Shown here piece after piece: positions 1 to 7,885 of a DNA stretch of 64,000 bases. The notes beneath the pieces were generated by a model. The model saw nothing but the letters and a program-made list of their open reading frames with translations, made no database searches and was not told the DNA's origin. The translations under genes and the position numbers were made by a program. This DNA is from Sulfurimonas sp. HSL-1716. Lineage in GTDB: Bacteria; Campylobacterota; Campylobacteria; Campylobacterales; Sulfurimonadaceae. Every line of letters begins with the position of its first letter. The stretch's first letter is position 1. The DNA lies in the NCBI RefSeq assembly GCF_039645975.1, contig NZ_CP147918.1:992001-1056000 (forward strand), in the 5' to 3' direction.

Positions 1-1223
1 CTTGGCACTTTTCCGCTTGTCACTGTCGTTCCTGCGGCTATCATCACGTCGTCTTCTATCTCTACGGGTGCGACGAGCTGGCTGTCGCTTCCCACGAAAA
101 CGTTCTTGCCTATCTTAGTCTTGTGTTTTTTGATGCCGTCGTAGTTGCATGTGATGACGCCCGCGCCGATGTTCGTACCCTCATCCACCTCGCTGTCGCC
201 GATGTAGCTCAGGTGTCCCGCTTTTACGCCTTTGAGCGTACTTTTCTTGACCTCTACGAAGTTGCCGATATGCGTACCCTCGATGTGTGAAGCCGGGCGC
301 AGATGCGCCAAAGGCCCTACATCCGAGTCGATGACGACGGAGTCTTCTATGACGCTTGAAGACTTGATGATGGAGTTTTTGATGAGGCTCTCACCCGTAA
401 TGCGGCAGTTGTTCTCCACCAGACACTCTCCAAAAAACTGTACTCCCTCTTCGATGTAGATAGTATGCGGAAGGTTCATGCTCACACCCTCTGTCATCCA
501 CTTGTTTTTTATGCGCTCTTGCATGATTATTTCCGCGCTTGCAAGGTCGAGCTTGGAGTTTACGCCTTTGAAATGCTCCTCGTCTACCAAAAGAGGCTTG
601 ATGACAAGTCCGTCCTCTTTTGCCATCTTAATGATGTCCGTGAGGTAGTATTCGCTTTGCGCATTATTGTTTTCAAGACGCGGTATATAAGTATCCAAGA
701 CCTCTTTTTTAAAAGAGTATATTCCCGCGTTAACTTGAGTAATGGCAATCTCATACCCGTTTGCGTCCTTTTGTTCGACGATGTAGCTGACTTCGCCGTT
801 TTCTATCTTCACGCGGCCGTAACCGCTCGGGTCTTCGAGATCGAAAATGGAAAGTACGATGTCCGCTCTTGCATCCAGAAAACCTTGCAATGACTCTGCG
901 GTAATGAGCGGCATATCTCCGTTAAGCACGAGTACATGAGAGTTTTTTGCCGTGATGTTTCTCATCGCTCCGCCCGTACCCGGAAAGTTTACGTCGTCTT
1001 GTTCTATGAAGTTTATGTCGGGAAAATATTTTTTTATCTCCTGCTCCACTGCGTCTTTTTGGTGTGCTACGACGATGCTCACGTCATCGCTCACCTTTAG
1101 GGACTCTTTTACGATGTGGTAAAGCATAGGTTTGCCGCTGATGTTGTGCAGGACTTTTGCTTTGTTCGACTTCATACGGCTGCCTTTTCCCGCAGCGAGG
1201 ATGACTATGGAGATATTGTTCAT
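1..1223 (-). CDS. glmU: Bifunctional UDP-N-acetylglucosamine pyrophosphorylase / glucosamine-1-phosphate N-acetyltransferase, 3' end outside window
   Basis: Makes UDP-GlcNAc for peptidoglycan and LPS in the cytoplasm. About 407 codons are visible and the frame runs off the left edge. The N-terminus reads [19 protein letters not shown], the nucleotidyltransferase signature; a GDMPL segment and a GTGGAMRN segment follow. The C-terminal half shows the hexapeptide (left-handed beta-helix) pattern of the acetyltransferase, with [15 protein letters not shown] and [14 protein letters not shown] segments. The start is ATG at 1223, directly before the motif. The gene is divergent from the next one, and an inverted-repeat element lies just upstream of it. 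Family assignment is secure; only the last part is missing. Confidence 0.96.
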   Translation of the reverse strand, partial: MNNISIVILAAGKGSRMKSNKAKVLHNISGKPMLYHIVKESLKVSDDVSIVVAHQKDAVEQEIKKYFPDINFIEQDDVNFPGTGGAMRNITAKNSHVLVLNGDMPLITAESLQGFLDARADIVLSIFDLEDPSGYGRVKIENGEVSYIVEQKDANGYEIAITQVNAGIYSFKKEVLDTYIPRLENNNAQSEYYLTDIIKMAKEDGLVIKPLLVDEEHFKGVNSKLDLASAEIIMQERIKNKWMTEGVSMNLPHTIYIEEGVQFFGECLVENNCRITGESLIKNSIIKSSSVIEDSVVIDSDVGPLAHLRPASHIEGTHIGNFVEVKKSTLKGVKAGHLSYIGDSEVDEGTNIGAGVITCNYDGIKKHKTKIGKNVFVGSDSQLVAPVEIEDDVMIAAGTTVTSGKVP

Positions 1224-1239
1224 TATTTATACTTTTTAT

Positions 1240-1317
1240 TAGACTTCTTGCATAACCCCTGATAACCTCAGAGAGCTAAAAAGCGGTAAGGATAACAAGG
1301 GTTTTGCAAGAAGTCTA
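1240..1317. repeat. 78-bp terminal-inverted-repeat element, MITE-like
   Basis: The left end TAGACTTCTTGCAtAACCC (1240 on) and the right end GGGTTtTGCAAGAAGTCTA (to 1317) are inverted copies of about 19 bp with one mismatch. They enclose about 40 bp that codes for nothing. TA sits at both outer edges, as in a TA target duplication. It lies in a divergent promoter region, so it is not a transcription terminator for either neighbour. A non-autonomous transposon remnant is the likeliest reading; no second copy was noticed in this window. Confidence 0.55.
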
Positions 1318-1342
1318 TGGAATTTTATAAGTGTGATTATAC

Positions 1343-1348
1343 TATAAT
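1343..1348 (+). promoter_or_regulatory. -10 box TATAAT
   Basis: TATAAT lies about 35 bp before the ATG at 1384, in the gap between the divergent genes. Campylobacterota sigma-70 promoters rely mainly on the -10 box. It would serve the 107-aa gene and coaX-hisG downstream. Confidence 0.5.
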
Positions 1349-1383
1349 TGCGTAATTGAATAGTTAAGAAGGCAGCCACAAAT

Positions 1384-1707
1384 ATGCAAGCAGTAGTCGA
1401 CTCGCTAAGAGAAAACGGTAACTTATACAAAAAAATGGTAGAGATAAAACCTTCTCAGCTGGGCGTGAGAAACAGGATAAAGATATATCATGCGACAGAC
1501 ACAAGAGGGTATTTTACCGCCATATTCGCAGTCTCTCAGACAAGCAGGCTGCTTATGAAAGATGTCAAAAAATTTGAGGAGATCTACCAAAAGCTCATCA
1601 TATTCAGCGATCACGGCTTCAAATTCAAAGTCCTTTTTATCGATGCGCCGTTATGCTCAAAAGCCAGAGAAGCTTTTTTAAGCTGCGGGTGGAGTCTACA
1701 AGATTGA
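1384..1707 (+). CDS. Conserved hypothetical protein, 107 aa
   Basis: A small soluble protein with no motif I recognise. It is mixed alpha/beta with a basic first half and two cysteines near the C-terminus (PLCSKAREAFLSCGW). Its stop overlaps the likely TTG start of coaX, so it heads the coaX-hisG-methyltransferase operon. A weak AAGG lies about 11 nt before the ATG and a TATAAT at 1343. Codon use is like the neighbours. It is real on frame length and context; function unknown. Confidence 0.75.
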   Translation: MQAVVDSLRENGNLYKKMVEIKPSQLGVRNRIKIYHATDTRGYFTAIFAVSQTSRLLMKDVKKFEEIYQKLIIFSDHGFKFKVLFIDAPLCSKAREAFLSCGWSLQD

Positions 1708-2321
1708 CTCTCTGCGATATAGGAAACACGACGTTCGATTTTTATCGTGAGGGCGTAAAAGAGAAGATAGCCACAGCCGACTACGAGCTGAAAAAGAGCG
1801 AAGAGAAGATATTTTATATCTGCGTGAACGAGAAGGTAGGACAAGAGCTGAAAAACTTTCCAAACTGGATAGACCTCAAAGCCTTTGTAGACATGAAAAA
1901 ATACTATGAGACAATGGGCATAGACCGCATAGCGGTATGCGAGTCAATAGAAAACGGCGTTGTCATAGATGCGGGAAGCGCCATCACGGTAGATGTAGTG
2001 AGAAAGGGTGCGTTTGTCGGCGGATACATAGCTCTGGGATTGAGTGCAAGCCATAAAGCGTACACCGGGATATCGCCGAGGCTGGATTACTCATATAACT
2101 TTGAGATAGATTTGGATAAAATACCGAAAAATTCCGAGGATGCACTCACTTACGCTCAGGTTGGACTGCTTTACCGCGACGTTATGAGCTATGCTTTGCC
2201 CGTTTATCTGACAGGCGGAGATGCACCCGAACTCAAAAATATCTTTAAAGACGCCGTTTTGGATGACGAGCTGATTTTTAAAGGGATGAAAAATATTATG
2301 AAAAAGGCTGATCTATGCTAA
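1704..2321 (+). CDS. coaX: Type III pantothenate kinase
   Basis: Phosphorylates pantothenate, the first step of coenzyme A synthesis. The N-terminal LCDIGNTTFDFY is the ASKHA phosphate-1 motif; GIDRIA, GVVIDAGSAITVDVV and the glycine-rich LTGGDAPEL follow in the order seen in H. pylori CoaX. I chose the TTG at 1704 because GGTGGAG sits 9 nt before it and it overlaps the previous stop (TTGA). GTG at 1689 or ATG at 1653 would add a short leader, and H. pylori CoaX does have about a dozen residues before the motif. The product is 205 aa from the TTG. Its end overlaps hisG. Confidence 0.9.
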   Translation: MTLCDIGNTTFDFYREGVKEKIATADYELKKSEEKIFYICVNEKVGQELKNFPNWIDLKAFVDMKKYYETMGIDRIAVCESIENGVVIDAGSAITVDVVRKGAFVGGYIALGLSASHKAYTGISPRLDYSYNFEIDLDKIPKNSEDALTYAQVGLLYRDVMSYALPVYLTGGDAPELKNIFKDAVLDDELIFKGMKNIMKKADLC

Positions 2322-2938
2322 CCGTTGCACTTCCAAAAGGGCGTATCGCTGAAGAAACATTGGAGATATTTGCAAATATCTTCGGTGATACTTTTGCATT
2401 TGATGACAGAAAACTGATTTTAGAGACTGAGAAGTTTAAGTTTTTACTCGTACGTAACCAAGACGTTGCGACATACGTGTACCATCAAGCAGCGGACATC
2501 GGCGTGGTCGGGCTGGATACTTTAGAGGAGCAGGGGCTGGATGTCATCCGTCTTCTTGATCTTCGCCGCGGTATCTGTAAGGTGGCTATCGGGATGAAAA
2601 AGGGCGAAAAACTCGACCTTAGCAAGCCGGAGATAAAGGTCGCTACAAAGATGGTAAACATCACAAAACGCTACTTTGCAGACCGTGCCATAGCAGCTGA
2701 CGTCATCAAACTTTACGGTTCCATCGAACTGGCACCTCTTGTCGGACTTGCAGATATGATAGTAGACATCGTGGAGACGGGTACGACCATGAAGCAAAAC
2801 GGTCTTGAAGTGGTCGAAGATATCATGGAGTCTTCTACCTACCTCATAGCGAACAAAAACAGCTTTTTTGAGAAGAAAAGCGAAGTGCTTGATATCTATG
2901 AAAAGATAGAAAAAGTCATCAAATCCGAGCAGAGATGA
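2315..2938 (+). CDS. hisG: ATP phosphoribosyltransferase, short form
   Basis: Catalyses the first step of histidine synthesis, ATP + PRPP. At 207 aa it is the short HisG form, lacking the C-terminal histidine-binding regulatory domain. Short forms normally need HisZ, which is not in this window. The N-terminus MLTVALPKGRIAEETL and the PRPP-binding region VDIVETGTTMKQNGL are typical. The ATG overlaps the end of coaX by 7 nt, and its own stop overlaps the methyltransferase start (ATGA), so the three are translationally coupled. Confidence 0.95.
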   Translation: MLTVALPKGRIAEETLEIFANIFGDTFAFDDRKLILETEKFKFLLVRNQDVATYVYHQAADIGVVGLDTLEEQGLDVIRLLDLRRGICKVAIGMKKGEKLDLSKPEIKVATKMVNITKRYFADRAIAADVIKLYGSIELAPLVGLADMIVDIVETGTTMKQNGLEVVEDIMESSTYLIANKNSFFEKKSEVLDIYEKIEKVIKSEQR

Positions 2939-3621
2939 CAAACCTAGACCTCTACGCAAAAGCCGAGCACCTCTTAGGCATAGAAGAAGCGACAGAATCG
3001 CTATACAACCTCTACCGCTCCGAACTTGATGATTACAATGTAAAGACGCTTCTTGACGTGGGATGCGGACGCGGCGGTTTTATGCGCCGTATGATAAGCG
3101 ACGGCGTTACCTGCAAGGGTGTTGATCTGAGCCAAGTGATGGTCGATGAGTGCAAAGAGATAGGGCTTGACGCCGAGTGTATCGATGTCAGTGATGTAGA
3201 GGGCAAATACGATGCGGTCGTGGCGATCTTTGACGTGTTGAATTTTATGAACAAAGAGGAGCTTTTGAAGTTTATGGAAGCGGTCGCTTCAAAACTCAAC
3301 GACGAAGGCGTCTTTATAGCTGACATCAACACTCTTTACGGTTTTAGCGATGTTGCCGAAGGTACGATGAGCAATGAGAACGAAAACGAGTTTCTCATAG
3401 TGGACGCCGTATTTGAAAATGACGAGCTTCATACAAAGTTCACTCTTTTTGATAAATGCGAAGACGGCAGATATAAAAAGCATCAAGATACGATAGTACA
3501 GTATTTTCACAAGATAGGGCTGTTTCAAAAGATACCGTCATTAAAGCTTGTAGATAAACAGACTTTTTCGCTTTACGATGAGCATGACAAAACGCTTTTG
3601 ATCTTTAAAAAGAGAGGTTAG
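2935..3621 (+). CDS. Class I SAM-dependent methyltransferase
   Basis: 228 aa with the SAM-binding motif LLDVGCGRGGFMRRM near residue 40, the acidic GVDLS loop and the AIFDVLNF segment of the Rossmann methyltransferase fold. The substrate cannot be told from sequence; the C-terminal half (residues 130-228) would shape it. It overlaps hisG by 4 nt. A strong palindrome directly after the stop ends the operon. Confidence 0.85.
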   Translation: MTNLDLYAKAEHLLGIEEATESLYNLYRSELDDYNVKTLLDVGCGRGGFMRRMISDGVTCKGVDLSQVMVDECKEIGLDAECIDVSDVEGKYDAVVAIFDVLNFMNKEELLKFMEAVASKLNDEGVFIADINTLYGFSDVAEGTMSNENENEFLIVDAVFENDELHTKFTLFDKCEDGRYKKHQDTIVQYFHKIGLFQKIPSLKLVDKQTFSLYDEHDKTLLIFKKRG

Positions 3622-3638
3622 GGGAGTTTTTAAAAAGT

Positions 3639-3664
3639 TTATGAGAGAGATGTCTCTCTCATAA
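3639..3664. terminator. Bidirectional terminator
   Basis: TTATGAGAGAGA-TG-TCTCTCTCATAA is a perfect 12-bp stem with a 2-nt loop, between convergent genes. An A-run precedes it and a T-rich tract follows it, so it can serve both strands. Confidence 0.75.
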
Positions 3665-3666
3665 GA

Positions 3667-3933
3667 TTATTTTGCTGCTGGAGCAGCTGCTTCTGTTTTT
3701 TCAGTTTTTTTAGCTGTATGTTTTTTAGCTTTTTTTGCTGAATGCTTTTTAGCTTTTTTAGCTGAGTGTTTTTTAGCCTTTTTAGCTTTTTTTTCGGCTT
3801 TCATCTCTTTCTTTTCAGCCTTTTTTTCGGCTTTTTCAGTTTTCATTTCAGCTTTAGCATCAGCTTTAACGGCTTCAGTGGCAAATACAGATGTCAAGCC
3901 AAGAGCAAGAACAAGAGCAATGATTTTTTTCAT
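3667..3933 (-). CDS. Exported lysine/alanine-rich repeat protein, 88 aa
   Basis: The start is ATG at 3933, with AGGAA just upstream; a longer frame reaching 4044 has no ribosome site. Residues 1-20 (MKKIIALVLALGLTSVFATEA) look like a Sec signal peptide. The rest is almost only K, A, E, H and T, with tandem octads KKAKKHSA / KKAKKHSA / KKAKKHTA and an Ala/Pro tail. Such a polycationic chain could bind peptidoglycan, LPS or nucleic acid, or act as a periplasmic buffer; this is inference. It lies downstream of a two-component system on the same strand with a short gap, so it could be co-regulated. Confidence 0.75.
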   Translation of the reverse strand: MKKIIALVLALGLTSVFATEAVKADAKAEMKTEKAEKKAEKKEMKAEKKAKKAKKHSAKKAKKHSAKKAKKHTAKKTEKTEAAAPAAK

Positions 3934-3985
3934 TAAAATTCCTTTGTTATGTATGACACATTTTTTGTGCTTCGGGAATTTTATA

Positions 3986-5167
3986 TCATGAAGTGTGAAT
4001 AATTCGTGAATTTTTCCAAGAGAGCGTAAAAGTGGTGCCGACATCTTTTTGCGAGTGAACCTGAATATCTATATCATACATATCGCACAGTGATTTTACG
4101 ATGCTCAAACCGAGCCCGAATCCGCCGCTGCTGTTTTCGAGTCTCTTATAGCGTTCAAATATCTGATCGCTTAAAGCGGTATCAAACCCTATGCCCGTGT
4201 CCGAAATACTCAAAGAATCTTGCCCGAGGCTCACTTTTATCTCTCCTCCTCTTTTATTGTATTTTATGGCGTTTGAGAGAAGGTTGTCTATGATCCTGCT
4301 TATGATGTGCTCGTTAATCATGATCTCGCATTCTTGCAGTTGTGTCGAAAATCGAAGATGTTTTGCGGATGCAAGAGGCATGAAGTACTCTATGCGCTGC
4401 AAAATAAGGCTGTCCAGCCGTATCTTGTTTATCGGGTATGACTGTGAGGGAAACATCAAAAACGTCAAGTCTCCGTAAAGATGAGAGAGCGTTTTGGTGG
4501 CGACTTGAATGTGTTGTATCGATTTTATGTTCTTACGGCTCAGATCATTTTTGTCCAATCTTTCCAGACTCATGGAGATGACTGAGATGGGAGTATTAAG
4601 CTCGTGGGTGGCATCTCTTATAAATCTGTCTAATAGTTCGATGTACTCGCGCAGCGGGCGTAAAAAAAGTTTTGAAAGGATGAAGATAACTATCCCGAAA
4701 AACAGGATCGAAAAGAAAAGAACGATATAGAGGATTCTTCGCGTCTTTGCCAGTTCTTCGTCTATGGTATCGGCTCTGACAACAAGGTAATGCACCTCTT
4801 TTATTTGATCGAGTTCTATCGTCTTTATATAAAAATAGTGACTGCCGTAAGTGGAAAAACCTTTTTTGAATTTTATATCAAAACTGTTTTGTGCAGGGAA
4901 GATAAGTTTTTGTTTTTTATCCAGCAGAGCTACGCCGAATCTTGCATCATGAAGCAGAAAATCGTCCAGTTTTTCTATGTTGTCGGTGTAATAGATCGAC
5001 TCAGAAGCCGTTTCGGCATAGTTGACCATCTCGTCTTGGAGTATCTCCGTATATACGTTTTTTTGGTAGTTGAAATAAAGGATGGACAGCGTGACTAGAA
5101 AAACCGTGTTGAGCGCAACGAAGACGGATACGAACTTTAAAAGAGAACGTTTTTCAGCTAACAGCAA
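3986..5167 (-). CDS. Two-component sensor histidine kinase
   Basis: 393 aa. TM1 spans residues 12-34, a periplasmic sensor region about 35-143 and TM2 about 144-168. The HisKA phospho-acceptor is DATHELNTP with His188. The HATPase domain has N-box NLLSNAIKYN, G1 ISDTGIGFD and G2 GGFGLGLSIVK. Its start overlaps the end of the response regulator gene by 14 nt, so the two form one operon. The periplasmic region gives no hint of the signal. Confidence 0.92.
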   Translation of the reverse strand: MLLAEKRSLLKFVSVFVALNTVFLVTLSILYFNYQKNVYTEILQDEMVNYAETASESIYYTDNIEKLDDFLLHDARFGVALLDKKQKLIFPAQNSFDIKFKKGFSTYGSHYFYIKTIELDQIKEVHYLVVRADTIDEELAKTRRILYIVLFFSILFFGIVIFILSKLFLRPLREYIELLDRFIRDATHELNTPISVISMSLERLDKNDLSRKNIKSIQHIQVATKTLSHLYGDLTFLMFPSQSYPINKIRLDSLILQRIEYFMPLASAKHLRFSTQLQECEIMINEHIISRIIDNLLSNAIKYNKRGGEIKVSLGQDSLSISDTGIGFDTALSDQIFERYKRLENSSGGFGLGLSIVKSLCDMYDIDIQVHSQKDVGTTFTLSWKNSRIIHTS

Positions 5168-5840
5168 GCAGATATCCTTGTTTGCGTATGTTTTGTATCA
5201 TCTCTTTGCCTAATATCTTGCGCAGTTTTTTTATGTATGTACGAAGATTTTCCTCTGTTCCTTCATCGTCATAATCCCATGCAGCATTTATGATCTGTTC
5301 ATGAGAGACCATTTTCCCTTTATGCGATATAAGGGTTTTGAGTATCTTTGTCTCTTTTTTCGTCAGGAAAAGATCTCCTTCCTTGCCGCTTAGTTTTCCG
5401 GTATTTGGCTCAAAAGACCAAAGATCGTTTAAAACGATCTTGTCCTCATTGTTAAGAGAAAAGGATCTTTTGAGCAGTTTTGAAAGACGCAGCTGAAGTT
5501 CTTTGAGTTCAAAAGGTTTTTTTATGTAGTCGTCGCATCCCGCGTCATAGCCGTTTGACATGTCCTCAACGCTGGAAAGTGAGGTTATGAAGATGGTCGG
5601 AACATCCTGCTTTGCGGCTCTGAGAGATTTCAGTACGTCAAAACCGTTCTTTAAGGGCACTTTCACGTCGAATATAAAAGCATCGAAACGCTCTTCATAC
5701 GCTTTGTCTACGGCTTCTTCTCCGTCAAACACATTTACGACTTCATAACCGCACTCCTCTAAAAACTCCGAGACGATATCGCCTATCAGCGGATCGTCTT
5801 CGAGTAGAAGAATGCGCAGTCTCGCCCCTTTTTTTATCAT
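5154..5840 (-). CDS. OmpR-family response regulator
   Basis: 228 aa. The receiver domain (about residues 8-120) has the acidic LLEDD pocket, phospho-acceptor Asp58 in FIFDVK, switch Thr/Ser in FITSLSS and Lys in YIKKPFE. The C-terminal winged helix (about 135-228) ends with EENLRTYIKKLRKIL and IRKQGYLL. It is the partner of the overlapping histidine kinase. The target is unknown; the adjacent Lys-rich exported protein is a candidate. Confidence 0.92.
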   Translation of the reverse strand: MIKKGARLRILLLEDDPLIGDIVSEFLEECGYEVVNVFDGEEAVDKAYEERFDAFIFDVKVPLKNGFDVLKSLRAAKQDVPTIFITSLSSVEDMSNGYDAGCDDYIKKPFELKELQLRLSKLLKRSFSLNNEDKIVLNDLWSFEPNTGKLSGKEGDLFLTKKETKILKTLISHKGKMVSHEQIINAAWDYDDEGTEENLRTYIKKLRKILGKEMIQNIRKQGYLLAVS

Positions 5841-5961
5841 CTGTGTTTTTTCCGTCAGTTGGATTCTTTCTTAAATTCAATGCAAATTATACAACTTTAT
5901 TGTGTTTAAATTGTAGTACAATCGTAAATGGAAATTAAGTTTTTTTGTCAGGAAAGAAGCG

Positions 5962-6615
5962 ATGCCGTTTCGTAATTATGCCACTATCTTCCAAGAGATA
6001 AAAAAGAGCAGGTTTGTTAGAACCCAATCGTTAGTTCTCTTCATCATCACTTACATAGACTGGACCATTTTGCCGTTTGTCACGAAGCTGGAAGGAACCT
6101 ATCTTCCCGTATATATGATAAGTATATTTATGCTCATCGGTGCGCTTGACGGTTTCATACAGCCGCTTTTTAAAAACATACGTATCTACCGCATATATCT
6201 GTTTTCGATCCTTTTGGATATAGTACAGATGAGCAGTTATATGTTCTATAGCGTTTCAATACCTGTGTTTACCTACATCATACTGAGCATATTCACTGTC
6301 CAGGGAATAACGTTTGAGATAGCAAGGGTGCATACGGTGGATTTTATGCAAGAAGAGGATGTGGAACTCAAAGACTATCTGATGATAAGGTCGTTCATAA
6401 TCTCCGGGGCCATTATAGCGGGAGGATTCAGCAGTATTCTTTTGGATTATTTCAAAACGGATATGAAAATACTGCTGATTTATCTTTCGGTTTTAGGTGT
6501 CGTTGGTATCTTTTTTCAATATAAACTATATAAAAAGTTCAAGCATAAAAGCCTGAACTCTGCTGTAGAGATAGAAAAGGACAGAAAAGAGATCTATGAA
6601 AAGATAAGATCTTAA
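5962..6615 (+). CDS. Polytopic membrane protein of unknown function, 217 aa
   Basis: About six hydrophobic segments (near residues 24-41, 47-66, 77-96, 100-120, 139-160 and 170-190), then a charged C-terminal tail. The length and pattern resemble half of a 12-helix transporter, but no signature motif is visible. It is monocistronic. Its stop overlaps the 3' end of the opposite gene by 4 nt. Confidence 0.75.
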   Translation: MPFRNYATIFQEIKKSRFVRTQSLVLFIITYIDWTILPFVTKLEGTYLPVYMISIFMLIGALDGFIQPLFKNIRIYRIYLFSILLDIVQMSSYMFYSVSIPVFTYIILSIFTVQGITFEIARVHTVDFMQEEDVELKDYLMIRSFIISGAIIAGGFSSILLDYFKTDMKILLIYLSVLGVVGIFFQYKLYKKFKHKSLNSAVEIEKDRKEIYEKIRS

Positions 6616-7004
6616 ACAAATTTGCCAGAAAGCTCTTTTAAAATCGCATCCGCTTTTTGCGAAGAACCTTCGTACTTGACTATTTTTACCCCGTAGCTTT
6701 TCATTGCGTTTGCCGTGTTTTTACAGGCACGTTTTACGACGATATAATCACAATCCTCCAATACTTTTCCCATTTTAAAATGCTGGGCTACATGCTCGGC
6801 GTCGTCATCCGCGTGATCGCAGTGGTGGTCTTCGTCATGGTCATGTTCGTCAAGATCCGTTCTAGGGTTTTCCCGTATCTCTTCGAGTTTGAACGAACGA
6901 AACATCCCTCCTCCCGTCATATCAAAAACGGCAAATGCAGGTGTATGCCCGGCATTTCCAAAAAAAATCAGAGAATCATCTTTTACACCGATAGCTATTT
7001 TCAT
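6612..7004 (-). CDS. Dinitrogenase iron-molybdenum cofactor (NifX/NifB-like) domain protein with His-rich insert
   Basis: 130 aa with the fold order of the NifX/NafY family: MKIAIGVKDDSLIFFGNAGHTPAFAVFD at the front (start of a cofactor-binding fold) and DCDYIVVKRACKNTANAM near residue 85. Residues about 53-68 are an acid/His/Cys stretch (DEHDHDEDHHCDHADDD) that would bind metal. Stand-alone proteins of this family occur outside nitrogen fixation. No nif genes are in view. AAGG precedes the ATG. Metal or cluster handling is inference. Confidence 0.75.
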   Translation of the reverse strand: MKIAIGVKDDSLIFFGNAGHTPAFAVFDMTGGGMFRSFKLEEIRENPRTDLDEHDHDEDHHCDHADDDAEHVAQHFKMGKVLEDCDYIVVKRACKNTANAMKSYGVKIVKYEGSSQKADAILKELSGKFV

Positions 7005-7093
7005 ATTTTTACCTTATAATATAATCTGTTTATCAGTATATCACACAAAAGTGTGATCGTTACGATGATCTTTGTATAAAAAGGAGGCGGTTT

Positions 7094-7876
7094 TTGAAGT
7101 TTGAAAAATCATTTAAAAACAAAATGGTCCTTGCAAAGAGATTGTATAAAAAACTGCATCTTGACAACGATATCGAGCTTTTGCACCGTTATCGGGTAAA
7201 TTTAAGAAAGATTTACGCGTACAGCGAGATATACGGCAAAAAAACGGATAAGAAAAGAGCTTTAAACCTTTCGGCTCTTTTGAAAAAACTCTTAAAACCT
7301 ACCTCCTCTTTGCGCGATCTCGACCTTTTTCTCGCCGAGATAGATTCGATCGATTGCGCTCAGGAAACAAAGGAGAAGCTGCGTAAGATATTTGCACCCA
7401 AACGAAACAAGAAGTTTTTGGCGCTGCTGCGGGATAAAGAGTACAAAAGGAGCGTCAAAGAGCTGAAGTCGCTTGGTAAAAGTACTAAGATTTTGATACG
7501 CGGCATAGAAAAAGCAAGCAGATACGAGATAATAAAAAAGAGTGCTAAAAACGTTTATAAAAGATTTGCCAAGATAGATCACAAAACATCTCTGCATGAA
7601 CTTCATAAACTGAGAATAGCGTTTAAAAAGTTCCGATATGCGCTGGATGCTTATGAAAAACATCTTGATAAAGAGGACAAAGCTTTGAAAAAAGTGTATG
7701 ACCTAAAAGAGTTGCAGGACTCCTTTGGAAATATTCAGGACAACAGCAAAAGGCTTCAGCTCATAAACAGGAACAAAAAACAGTTTACAAAAGAGCAGCT
7801 CTCAGAGCTGCAGGCATATTTCAATATGAAGATCCGAGATGCGAAAGAGAAGCTTTTTGCATTAATAAAAAAGTAG
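7094..7876 (+). CDS. CHAD domain protein
   Basis: 260 aa, rich in Lys and helical throughout. LHRYRVNLRKIYAYSEI and LHELHKLRIAFKKFRYALD are the two conserved-His halves of the CHAD domain, which is known to bind polyphosphate. The start is a TTG at 7094 behind a very strong AAGGAGGCGG. It probably shares a transcript with the next gene 9 bp downstream. No polyphosphate kinase is in view. Confidence 0.85.
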   Translation: MKFEKSFKNKMVLAKRLYKKLHLDNDIELLHRYRVNLRKIYAYSEIYGKKTDKKRALNLSALLKKLLKPTSSLRDLDLFLAEIDSIDCAQETKEKLRKIFAPKRNKKFLALLRDKEYKRSVKELKSLGKSTKILIRGIEKASRYEIIKKSAKNVYKRFAKIDHKTSLHELHKLRIAFKKFRYALDAYEKHLDKEDKALKKVYDLKELQDSFGNIQDNSKRLQLINRNKKQFTKEQLSELQAYFNMKIRDAKEKLFALIKK

Positions 7877-7885
7877 GACACCGAT

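Noticed and set aside
465-893. Plus-strand open frames across glmU and other long frames opposite known genes
   Set aside because: They run antisense to well-recognised proteins, have no ribosome sites and show no protein-like pattern; they are by-products of codon use on the other strand.
3934-4044. Longer N-terminus for the Lys-rich protein
   Set aside because: It would bury a clear signal peptide and ignore the AGGAA before ATG 3933.
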